From contig QANT01008804.1 in NCBI GenBank assembly GCA_003254885.1, forward strand, positions 1 through 27,634: a DNA stretch of 27,634 bases. Direction: 5' to 3'. How positions within the stretch are numbered: position 1 is the first letter of the stretch; each line of letters starts with the position of its first letter. The position numbers were made by a program, and so were the translations under genes. A model generated the notes under the pieces. That model was not told the DNA's origin and made no database searches. It worked only from the letters and a program-made list of their open reading frames with translations. This stretch comes from Purshia tridentata (lineage: Eukaryota > Streptophyta > Magnoliopsida > Rosales > Rosaceae). This document shows positions 9,835 through 18,684 of this stretch, in pieces.

Positions 9835-11691
9835 CTGAGAAGCTGTACGAATAGCAACTGGGTGCTTTGAAAACAGTACCAATCCGAAAGTAATATTTCC
9901 ATTTCAAATCACCGAAAACCATTTTCAAAACCTTTTTGGATATAACAGAAAATCCATCGAAACCAAAACTCGAACTTAATATTAAATCATTTCTTAAAGA
10001 ACCAACGTCATCAAAAATGATAAGTAAAATCAAATCTTTAATTTTATCCGAGAATAAACTGAATTCTCAAATCAGTTTCCAAAACCAAATCCATACTAAA
10101 TCACCTTAAAAAAAACAATAACTTTAAAACCCTCGGGAATCCCAATCCTAATCAAAATCTCTACCTGAATTCATTAATCCTCGAACACCACCACTGATTC
10201 TTACTTAGCCCTGTCTGAGCTCCAACCCTTACGTAATTCTGTACCCTCAAATATTCCTTAATTTACCGGTAATCCAAATCCTAATTTCGTAACTTCCCTT
10301 AACTAGCAAACAGCAATCAAACAGACAAGCACACAAACAAGCAAGTAACTACTAAACTGAGATTTACTGAACTTAAATCACTCACAGTGTTCCGCCCGAA
10401 AAGACTGAACTGCCCTTCTTGTCCTTCGTGGCTCCTTTGCTCGGATTCTAAAATCCGGCAGCATAACGGCATCGGGAATACCAATTCCCAAGCCGAGCGT
10501 ACCTGTTAAGACCAGACAGTCCAATAACCAAACAAGTTTCACAACAGGTTCACAAACAACCGAAACGTCGGGAACCACCCCGCTCGGGGGTTGCCCGACC
10601 CCGGAAAACACACTCAAAAAGTCTAGAAGCTCACCCAAACTCACCCACAAGCTCGGGTGGTTGGCCCGAGGCCAAAAACCAAGGAACGGTCGCTGGAACC
10701 GTCACACGCAGCGGGTCCCGCGACGGTCAACGAACGGTCAACGACGGTCAACGGCGGTCAACTGTCAAAAACGAAACTTGTGTTTAGCTAAAACAAATTA
10801 CATGGGCATGTAGAGGAGATCGAGGGGATCGAATCTCAAACCTGGGTCGACGGCCAAAAGTGGCCGGAAAAGGAGGAAATCAGGCCGGAAAGCCGGCGGC
10901 ACCTCCAACGCCGATCCGCCGTCCACGGCGGTCCAAAGGTGCAATTGAACCCACCAACAGGCTGGGTTCGGCAAGAGGAAGAGTTCTGGGTGGTCGTTGG
11001 GCCTCGTCGTCGTCGGAAACGGCGAGATCGCCGCCGATCACATCGACTGTGCACGCGCGATTCTCCACTTTCCGGGCTGTTTCACGGGAAACCACCACCA
11101 CAGGAAGGAAGAGGAGGAGCAGCCGAGCACGGCGAGCCGTCGATCAGCCTCAGCCGCCGCCGGACGCGCCCCCACGCGCCGGCGGAAGGCGCGGCTGGAG
11201 ATGGGTGTCGCGAGAGGGAGAAACTTCGGGAGAGAGGAGAGAGAAAACTGGGTCTGTCTCATTTCTGGGGTTCTGTGCCCCTATTTAAAAATCCCACTTT
11301 TCAAAATTACCCACTTGCCCCTCTCTTCACACGTCCGTAACTTTCAAACCGTAGCTCCGTTTAACGCGTGCTACGTGTCTACGAACTCGTGAGGACAAGA
11401 CCTTTCCAACGAACCCAAAGTCAACGCGAAAACCTTGCCCGAACAAAAAGTCAACTTTTTACCCCAAGTTTAAAAGTCAAACTTTAAAATTTGAGAAACG
11501 TCCAAAACGCTTTACTTTCCAGATAAAATCCCGAAAATCTTTAAAAAGCTTTTCAAAACCACTTTGGAAAGTGCGGGGTGTTACAGATTCGGATCGTTGA
11601 AATACTATATGGAGTGGGCTATAGTGGGCCCCCTGCCGAATCCACAAATAAGCCTAAATGTAGGATCTCAACTGGAGGGGTCTATATATAC

Positions 11692-12080
11692 AGACCCCTT
11701 TAAGTGTGGGATCCCACATTTAAGCATATTTGTGAAATGGGGCCAATGAGGCCACTTCATGTAGGTATTTCAACAATTCGAACCTTCTATTTTTAGGCTC
11801 CTATTCATAGATTATACATGCAAAAAAATTAGCCAAATCAGAAATCATTTGCTTATCTAATTTTGATCACACAAATAGACGAACCAAATATTTTTGACAA
11901 AACCGTCTATTTGTTTGATCAAAGTTAGATATGCAATTTGGTTAATTTTTTGCAAAAATGATCTTTGAATAGATAACTAAAGAATAGACTGTTCGAATCG
12001 TTGAAATACTATATGGAATGAGCCTTATAAAGGATCACACAGATAAAATTATTTATAGGATCCTGCATTTGAAGGCGCCT
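11692..12080. mobile_element. Foldback MITE, sister copy, about 389 bp
   Basis: The left end AGACCCCTTTAAGTGTGGGATCC matches the minus-strand reading of the right end, AGGCGCCTTCAAATGCAGGATCC. The centre is itself an inverted repeat, with GATCACACAAATAGACG facing CGTCTATTTGTTTGATC, so the whole element can fold back. Flanks are ATATATAC and ATATATGT. It shares ATGATCTTTGAAT and GATCGTTGAAATACTATATGGA with the element at 8131-11683. Confidence 0.75.
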
Positions 12081-12090
12081 ATATATGTAA

Positions 12091-12392
12091 GAAACAATTT
12101 TAGAAAGTCATTTCCCAACTAGAGCAAACCCCACTCCAATAGAACGAATTTGTCTTAAAATAACTCTCAATAAATTCCGTAAGTCAAAAAAGGAACTCAC
12201 CCTTCATGATCTCCAACTTGAGATTACGAACATTAAAACAGAAATCCGCCTATTACAAAATCAAAATGCAACATTCACAAATAATTTTCACCTATAGTCA
12301 ACCAAGATTTAATCATTCTTAAAAATCAAACTCTTCCAACTGATGAAACCACAACCCATCAAAACACCCTACAAACTATAAACCACATTTGA
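12091..12392 (+). pseudogene. Degraded coiled-coil coding remnant, retroelement or old pararetrovirus
   Basis: An open frame from 12091 to a stop at 12295-12297 gives a lysine/leucine-rich segment including KSKKELTLHDLQLEI and IKTEIRLLQ, with heptad-like spacing of hydrophobic residues. Similar composition resumes in another frame (DLIILKNQTLP) to a stop at 12390. It has no start codon and begins right after the MITE. Short coiled coils of this type occur in polyproteins of plant retroelements and endogenous caulimovirids, but no catalytic motif is present here. The assignment is a guess. A frame this short could also be chance. Confidence 0.35.
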
Positions 12393-13512
12393 AGGATAAG
12401 ACACGAATTTAGGGTGATTAGGGACTAGATTGGTGAATTGAATTTGAGGAATTTGAAGAATTTGGAAGTGTGAGATTTTGGGGGTTATGTCATTTTCGGG
12501 TTTAGCTTGGGTTTTTGAAATTGAATCAAGTTGTGGGACATTTTAGGTAATTTCCGTCATTAAGAACATATAATCGAAGTTTGGAACGAGAAATTTGGGA
12601 AATTATTGAGGAAATTGGAAGTTTGATCGTTGGTGCTTATGCCCATTTCGGGATTTCTAGAAATTTAAGGTGTTTACGATGATTTAATTAAAATTGGGTG
12701 TGATTTTCACCTTTAGGAACGATCTATTGAGGTTTAGAATAATTGGTTTGAAGGAAATCGGAGAAATGGTGAGTTTGGGGCGAAATTGGATACTTTTTTG
12801 TTGTCGAAACGACCTCCGGACGACCCTCGGTCAAGTTGGTAGAATGGAGGTTAATTGAGGAAATTACCGGATAAAAAATAAGCTAGTGGCATGGGTCTTG
12901 AGTCGAGACGGAAAATAAGTTGGTTTATAAATTAAAATTTAGGATTATGGAGTGAAAGGCCTAGAACTTACATTTTCTAGTTTTTCAGTTATTATTTGAG
13001 ATAGTATTCTAACGTATTGTCGTTCTCGTGTTAAGCGACGTTCCCGAGTCCAAGGACGATCCATTCGGAGACTAAGGCTAGGCTATCTCTGTGAGTGGAC
13101 TCTGTTTCCTAAACTTGTTTATGAATCTTTATGAATTTTATGATTTAATTCGTAGTTATATTTTGAGTTATTTGAGCCGTGATTTATTTAATTTAGAAAT
13201 GTATTTGGTTCGTGAGTTTGGCTTCCGGATTTCTTAAATAAGTGTTGATTTGAATTCTGGATATTGAGTAGTTATTTTGGATTTCATGCTTCGGCGAGAC
13301 AAAAAGGAATTTAAAATGTTTTCATGTTTGAGTTTGAGAAAATACTGGATTTCAATGGGTTTTGTACCAAGGATTTGATTTCTAAAAAGGATTTTATAGT
13401 CGGTTTAATGATTTCCCAGCTTTGGAAAGGTTATGTGTTTTATGGGCGAAAAGAGATTTATGGGAAAAGGATTTTCAAACCACCCTTCGCAGTGCCCTTC
13501 AGGTTATCAGAT

Positions 13513-13611
13513 TATATAGGTCTTTGGGACCCATCGTGACACACACATAGGCTTTGGGCCGTGTGTTGCGGTGCCTCGCCCTTTGGGGGCAGCTCTGCGT
13601 GCACGTATGAC
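13513..13611 (+). promoter_or_regulatory. Conserved TATA-like and leader block in LTR C
   Basis: It starts TATATAGGTCTTTGGGAC and ends GTGCACGTATGAC, and is the counterpart of 9735-9834 on the other strand. The position just upstream of the hairpin array is the same in both. Confidence 0.45.
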
Positions 13612-13626
13612 CAGTTATTTGCCCTG

Positions 13627-13757
13627 CCTGTACGATGCAGAATTCGGTACAGGTGTATGGCCAGTTAGCTTTGCCCTGCCTGTACGATGCAGAATTCCGT
13701 GCAGGTGTATGGCCAGTTAGATTCGCCCTGCTCGTACGATGCAGCATTCCGTACGAG
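13627..13757 (+). repeat. Three tandem hairpins, 52-bp period
   Basis: Units start at 13627, 13679 and 13731. Stems: CCTGTAC/GTACAGG (13627-13633 with 13647-13653), CCTGTAC/GTGCAGG (one G-T wobble), CTCGTAC/GTACGAG (13731-13737 with 13751-13757). Loops are 13 nt and conserved (GATGCAGAATTCC type). Each unit is followed by TGTATGGCCAGTT. Confidence 0.88.
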
Positions 13758-14220
13758 TGTATGGCCAGTTTTCCAGGGTACTTAGATGGTGGTTTTATGA
13801 GTTACTTTCCAGCAAATGAATTTCAGAAAGTTCTTTTCTATTATTACATTGATTCGAAATCTGTATGAAATAGTTTTAGAAAGAAAAAGAGTTTTAAAAC
13901 TGGGGGATTTCCAAAGAAAGATGTGAGGTTTTGATATTAACTTATTTTTAGGTATTTTTACTATAATAAATGAATGGTGTTATAACTTAAGTTTAAACAC
14001 TTTTATTTCCGTCCACTCACTGAGTCGTCTCATTAGTTTATCTCTTTTTGTCGTTTTAAATTTTCCCCCAGGTTGTGGCGGTGGAACGGTCGAGCCAAAG
14101 ACGTCGAGGCATTCTTATAAAGTTGTGAAGCCGTAGGAATTCGTTCTTTTGTATTTTATATTCTTTAGTAAAGTTTGTAGCACCGCTCTGTAATTTAGTG
14201 AAAAAGGAAAGTGATTGGTT

Positions 14221-14673
14221 TTGGAATTTGGGTTGGAGACCCTTTGGATTGTGGTAGAGGAGCTATGGTATTTAGAAGTGTTTTTGCAGGTCTTCATAGA
14301 GAAAGGGTTCGTCCAATTTCAGGGGAGGTTCTGCCGAAATTTCGGTAGGATTTTCCTTGATATTGGATGCCCGCGGGATCACTCCGAGTTTCAGGGTGGA
14401 ACTCGGGAAGGGTCCTGTCAATTTGGTATCAGAGCTTAATTAATAACTCTTGAATACTTAATCAGTGGATTGAAATTTTTGGGTCAGAGACCCCTTTTGG
14501 TTGTGGTAGAGGAGATGTGAATGCTTAGAAGTGTATTTGCAGGTCTCGTGGAGGAAAGGGTTAGTCCAATTTCAGGGGAGGTTCTGCCGAATTTTTGGTA
14601 TAATTTTCCTTGATATTGGATTCCCGCAGGATCATTCCGAGTTTCAGGGTGGAACTCGGGGAGAGTCCTGTCA
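14221..14673 (+). repeat. Tandem duplication of the LTR 3' end (about 253-bp period)
   Basis: Copy 1 (14221-14420) and copy 2 (14470-14673) share GTGGTAGAGGAG, TTTGCAGGTCT, GTCCAATTTCAGGGGAGG, ATTTTCCTTGATATTGGAT and a GTCCTGTCA end. Only copy 1 is followed by a primer-binding site. Copy 2 runs into GGATGGCTACTGAAGG. Confidence 0.88.
14424..14435 (+). other. Primer-binding site, tRNA-Met type
   Basis: TGGTATCAGAGC is a perfect match to the usual initiator-Met primer site of plant LTR elements. It lies 3 bases after the LTR end at 14420. Confidence 0.85.
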
Positions 14674-15275
14674 GGATGGCTACTGAAGGGCTGCAAGTCG
14701 CATGCATTAAATGGAAAGCAAGGTAGAGTGGAGAGGCCATAAATGCAAAGCATAAAGTTACCTTCGGAGTGTCAGGCGCAATAACTACCATCTGGGTTTG
14801 TGCTCGGCTCGGAAGAGGATAAGTCGAGGCTGATCACTCCGATCCGAGTGGGGCTTCCAGTGGTGGTAGACCTGTAGGGGAGTTCAGTTCATCCAGGCAG
14901 TGTTCGAATCGGAAGGCAGTTGATTCCGATCCGAAAATGAAGATGACAGAACAACCGAATAGGTAGTTTATCGAAGAAAGAAACTCGGACATATTCCGAT
15001 CCGAACTTTGACTTCGATTCGAATGACTGTGAATTTGCAGAAGTTGCTTCTGACGATAGGCCAAGACGCGATTGGTTCGGATCGGATCCGACGGTACGAT
15101 CGGATCCGATGGAGTTGTGTCGATGGGCTGTTTGACCAGGGGTAGCGGGACGGAAGTCGATTCTGAGATCCCACGTGGCCAGATATGTTGACCGTTGACT
15201 TGAGTGGGGGTGTTTTTCCCCAAACAGTTAGTTTTGCCTTGTTTCTCAAGGAATTTATTGGTTGTGAGTCTCTGT
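14674..15275. other. Retroelement-like internal DNA with TCCGATCCGA motif cluster
   Basis: No intact coding frame is convincing. The motif TCCGATCCGA or its complement occurs at 14838, 14925, 14995 and 15077, and the related palindrome TCGGATCCGA at 15082 and 15100. A 148-codon minus-strand frame spans the segment without a recognisable domain and without an ATG start. Position after the LTR and primer site suggests an untranslated or decayed internal region. Confidence 0.4.
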
Positions 15276-15756
15276 AACAATATATTAGTGAATTCGAAAG
15301 TGCGAATTATAGATTCAAGAGTAATTGGCCGGGTTGAAATTCAAACAATGAATCTTGATGAAAAAGGTGTTATCTTTTAACTTGAATAACAATAGTTGTT
15401 CTAGTGATAAATCTCATGATTAAAACAAACTAAATCTATTATGTAATAAACAAAATCCAAATCGATACTAAGGAATCTATAAAACCCTAACAGTGCTAAA
15501 AAACAAAAAACAAATTGAAGAACACTAGAATGCTTGAGGCATCTCTGGAAACTTTAAGTCTTGATGAAATGGGGGTTGATTTGTTGAAGTTGTTGAGAGC
15601 TTCTTTGTATCTCGCCTCCTTTATTTATAATGATGCAAATCGGGTTGAGTCTAGGAAAACTTCCTCGAGTAAGATTAAGTCTCCAACCTTTCTCTTTGCA
15701 TTACTAGGCTTTTAATCTACGTAGCTTTATGACCCTATGCTCAGTTTGGTGCAAAT
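15276..15756 (-). other. Promoter-bearing retroelement-like segment
   Basis: On minus there is a TATA-type sequence ATTATAAATAAAGGAGGC (about 15620-15637), followed by AGCTCTCAACAACTTC and a T-rich stretch ending TTGTTACA at 15276. The arrangement resembles an LTR with its TATA box, but I cannot pair it with another copy. The 66-codon plus-strand frame at 15515-15715 shows no known motif. Confidence 0.3.
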
Positions 15757-15898
15757 TGTTATAGACTAACTCTAGTTTTGTTAGTTTTTCTAGTTTTGTA
15801 AGGATTGTAGTTTACTTGAGGAGGAAGCATAGTGTACTCATACAAATACTTGTACTATTTGTCATATGAAATCAAGGGAAAATCTTAATATTTCTACA
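15757..15898 (+). mobile_element. Copia-type 5' LTR, 142 bp
   Basis: It starts TGTTATAGACTAAC and ends ATATTTCTACA, immediately followed by a primer-binding site TGGTATCAGAAC at 15899-15910. TG...CA ends and the adjacent primer site make this a 5' LTR. The rest of the element is lost beyond the first part of gag, so no target duplication can be checked. Confidence 0.75.
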
Positions 15899-15910
15899 TG
15901 GTATCAGAAC
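15899..15910 (+). other. Primer-binding site, tRNA-Met type
   Basis: TGGTATCAGAAC abuts the LTR end and differs by one base from the usual TGGTATCAGAGC. Confidence 0.75.
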
Positions 15911-15985
15911 TAGGTTACGGTCTTTTCTTCTCTTCCCACCCATACCTAGCCGTCGCCTTCCGCATCCTCTTTCTCTCTTCCCGCC

Positions 15986-16168
15986 ATGGCTGCTTCTTCC
16001 ACTTGCTTCTCGCTTCTTAGTCCTAAAGAAGGAGCATAAAGAGCCACTATGGCCCTTCAATTCCTCACCCACATTGTAAAATTAGAACACATGTTTCAAG
16101 AAAATTATCTCAAAATGCGGATACAGCTCTGCATCTACATCTCAAAAGGCTATATATGTACCTGCTGA
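15986..16168 (+). pseudogene. Copia gag start, decayed
   Basis: An ATG at 15986 opens a 17-codon alanine/serine-rich start (MAASSTCFSLLSPKEG) that stops at 16037. A second ATG at 16049 gives 39 codons with FLTHIVKLEHMFQENYL, reminiscent of the early gag segment of Copia elements where a ligand-like 'KL...NY' pattern is common. Its position just after the LTR and primer site supports gag. Stops and the absence of anything downstream show it is a remnant. Confidence 0.5.
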
Positions 16169-18191
16169 GGTGCTCAATAATGGCAAATGCAGACTTTTTT
16201 GCACTGATTGACGCGCCTACATGCACATAATGTCCTTCAGCTTATTTTTTTTTAGTGTATTTGCAATTAAGAAACTTACGTACATTTTTTTGTCGTTGAG
16301 AGTAATTTATCTAAAACAGAAACCCTTTAAAAAGCTCTTCAATTTTTCTTTTTTAGAATTTGCTTTTTAGTTTCTCAATCAATTCACATATATTTTATTC
16401 CCCCTCCTTTACATATATGTTATCTATTGTCTTACATTTCTTTATTCTTTCTTTTCTAACTTTAATTAAAAAATAAAATGGATCGAAGTGTTCCCCTATG
16501 GTAGTCTAAATGGAGTTTGCTCGGCTATTTGGCGTTGGCTTTCTGTTTGTTAAAATATATAATGATAAAACGTGATTCTTAGTCAATTTCAAAATTAATA
16601 TTGAAACTTTGGATATGCGTTTTATTAATGGCTGCAAGTGCATGCAACTGGTCGCATGAGTATATAAGTATGTAATAACTAAGCACGTGGATTGATATAT
16701 CAAAGAGAATCAATACCATGAGCGATTAGGTGCCAAAAGACAAGTAGGGAAATCCAAAAGTTGTTATGTACATTCCTTTGAAAGCATGCATTCTGCAAGA
16801 GTTGGTAGCATAGCTAGCTGTTTTATTGGCCCCCTTAATTATATATTAACTACCTAATACAAATGCATTACATTCATGTCACCATGAACATTACAATAAC
16901 TTAAATCAAATCAATTAGCTCTGCCCATAATTACCTTTGTGTTTCAAATCAATTAGCCTAATAGTCAACGTCAACGGTCTTTCCCAAAAAATAAAAATAG
17001 ACGTTACACCTACCCCCTATTTAAAATAACAACATTGTTAACTACCTGATAGTTACTTGACCCAATCTACAACCTCTCTACTAGATATTTCATAAATCAA
17101 GTCAAATTACATTAAATATGAATAAGTGAACATGAAAAATATACGTACCATTATGAATTTATGAGAAAGAAATTCTAGTTCACTTGGTTGGTAGGTAGTC
17201 AAATTTAATTACATGGTGAGAAACTAATAATGGTGGCATGCAAAAAAGAGACTGAATTACTTTGGTGAGAAAGGGCCCAACCCCAATGAGGTCGTCATAA
17301 ACACAGAGGAGATTGAGTCATTGAATAGTATTAATTGCTTTAGCAAAATTTATATTATGAATATGTTTTATTTATCTAAATCTCTACCACTCCCGTTTGG
17401 TTCAAGTTTTAAAAGCTTATAAATGATAAATCAATTATATTTCTATGTTTGGTAAATACATGAAAAATAAATCATTTCTTGACCCAAAAGAAATGTTTTC
17501 CCTTATTAGGGGGAAAATGAAACCTTTGGTAGAGCTTTGGTTTTGGTTTCTCTCCTCTTGAAAAAACATTTATTCCTTATTGTATGTACTAAACTAGAAC
17601 TAATATTTTATTAAATTAATTAAAATAAATATTAGTTTTGTTTAATAAATAAGGGTGTAATTGAAAACTAAATCAATTTTATTTTCTATTTTTTCACAAA
17701 CTAAATAAGGGAATGGAAATAAAAACGAAATTATTGATTTACTTTCTTAACATTACCAAATAGATCGAGAAATGTAATCTTATATCCCCTTCTTCTTAGA
17801 AAAGGCATAGAAATTGAAACGGGCCAGTTTCTCTTGAAGGAAAAAAGAAAAAGAAAAAAATACCGATGCATCAAAAATAAATTTAATAACTCTAATAGTA
17901 TTTCTCTTTGAACTATCCGTCACAGTTTGCATGACACAAAAACTGTGCTTGTGTAATGTGTATGGTTAGGTCAGTGCTTTCTAAGAGACATGTATAATGT
18001 ACTTAGAAATGTTTTCGGTCACATAATTATAGATCAATCACTAATTATTTCATTCATTTTTATATATCTCTACCACATTTACTCTCCCAATAATAATATA
18101 TGGTAAGAGATCTAAGACACGAAATTAATGTTTTCCTTAACTAGCTAATTTGATTACCAACTGATCGATGCGACTCTATGTATGTGAGATT
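16169..18191. other. AT-rich intergenic DNA upstream of the PROPEP gene
   Basis: I see no credible gene. The stretch 17391-17768 opens with CCGTTTGGTTC and closes with a TACCAAATAGATCG flank, a weak inverted match that may mark a degraded MITE. W-box cores (TTGAC or its complement) occur at 16964 and 16970 as GTCAACGTCAAC, at 17057 and at 17479. I found none between 17490 and the gene. The 65-codon minus frame at 16506-16703 looks incidental. Confidence 0.45.
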
Positions 18192-18435
18192 ATTCTTTTT
18201 TATTACAGGAGATGAGAATGTTCAAACTCGAATGTATAGGGAAAACTTTTTAAGTATGTGAGATCCAAATAATTATTTAATAATTAATAAAAAGGTGATC
18301 ATTAAAAAAATTAATTCTTTTTTATTACAGGAGATGAGAATGTTCAAATTCGAATGTGTAGGGAAAACTTTTTAAGTATGTGAGATTCAAATAATTATTT
18401 AATAATTAATAAAAAGGTGATCATTAAAAAAATTA
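18192..18435. repeat. 122-bp tandem duplication upstream of PROPEP
   Basis: Two adjacent copies (18192-18313, 18314-18435) run from ATTCTTTTTTATTACAGGAG to ATCATTAAAAAAATTA. They differ by only three substitutions that I can see, all transitions (AACTCG/AATTCG, TGTATAG/TGTGTAG, AGATCC/AGATTC), so the event is recent. The block ends about 140 bp before the TATA-like box of the gene. Confidence 0.93.
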
Positions 18436-18577
18436 AATTAAAATACATCACACATGAAATTGAAAGCATGTGTTCGGGCTCAAGGTGACCTAATTGGGGT
18501 GTAAAAGAAGAGAAAAGAGCAGGGCAGTTTTGTACATGCCCTGTCACAAAAACAGAAAGAGCCATAGCGAGCTCAGG

Positions 18578-18586
18578 TATTTAAAT
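18578..18586 (+). promoter_or_regulatory. TATA-like box of the PROPEP gene
   Basis: TATTTAAAT lies 99-107 bases before the ATG, leaving room for a leader of about 70 bases. The distance is typical for a plant core promoter. No other TATA-like site is closer. Confidence 0.55.
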
Positions 18587-18684
18587 CGGTCTGAAGGGAA
18601 ACCAGAGCCATTTAAGAGCTATTAAAAGAAGTAGGTGAAGCGGTCATAGGACTCAAAGAGTTGAAGAAGAGGATTGAGATTGAA

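Larger units (their letters stand above)
8442..11585 (-). mobile_element. Large solo LTR, Gypsy-like family (A), 3144 bp
   Basis: Flanked by a perfect 5-bp target duplication GATTC (8437-8441 and 11586-11590), with termini TGACACGCCCCG and CGGGGTGTTACA on plus. Homology to the plus-strand LTR at 5300-7415 gives a minus orientation: start TGTAACACCCCG at 11585, then the shared TCGTAGACACGTAGCA block, a TTTTTAAATAGG TATA-like site (11282-11293), a CT-rich leader, and the GTCTTAACAGGTAC block (10499-10512). There is no primer site, gag or pol inside and no internal terminal repeat, so this is a solo LTR rather than a full element. The part at about 10400-11260 is strikingly GC-rich and gives long overlapping frames on both strands, none convincing as a gene. 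A second TATA-like site and a hairpin array lie mid-element. Confidence 0.85.
8131..11683. mobile_element. Foldback MITE interrupted by a large LTR
   Basis: The left end AGGGGGCCTTCAG, then GAGATTCCACATTTAGGC, matches the minus-strand reading of the right end, AGACCCCTCCAGTTGAGATC then CTACATTTAGGCTTATT. With the inserted LTR (8442-11585) and one GATTC copy removed, the element is about 400 bp. Removing the insert restores ACGATTCGGATCGTTGAAAT, matching the same place in the sister element at 11692-12080. The flanks are TA repeats. Confidence 0.75.
12393..14420 (+). mobile_element. LTR segment (C), 5'-truncated, related to LTR A
   Basis: The right end GGGTCCTGTCA at 14420 is followed by a tRNA-Met primer-binding site, so this is the 3' end of a 5' LTR on plus. 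It shares with LTR A the ~100-bp TATA-like block (13513-13611) and a hairpin array (13627-13757). A splice-acceptor-like CCCCCAGGTTG at 14065-14075 parallels TTTTGCAAGTTGAGC in LTR B. The left boundary is not visible, and I set it after the coding remnant. Frames at 13324-13539 and 13635-13868 are incidental. Confidence 0.6.

Noticed and set aside
9569..10033. 154-codon minus frame
   Set aside because: It runs through the hairpin array and conserved leader block of the LTR. Its start-like and end-like parts show no protein motif, and the homologous LTR segment at right does not keep the frame.
10836..11392. Overlapping frames of 72-142 codons on both strands
   Set aside because: They lie in the GC-rich part of a solo LTR, overlap each other in several frames, have arginine/proline-rich composition and show no domain.
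13627..13757. Plant microRNA precursor
   Set aside because: Stems are only 7 bp, too short for a microRNA hairpin.
14834..15280. 148-codon minus frame
   Set aside because: Starts without ATG and shows no domain. It covers the TCCGATCCGA cluster, which explains its repetitive SDP/SDR stretches.
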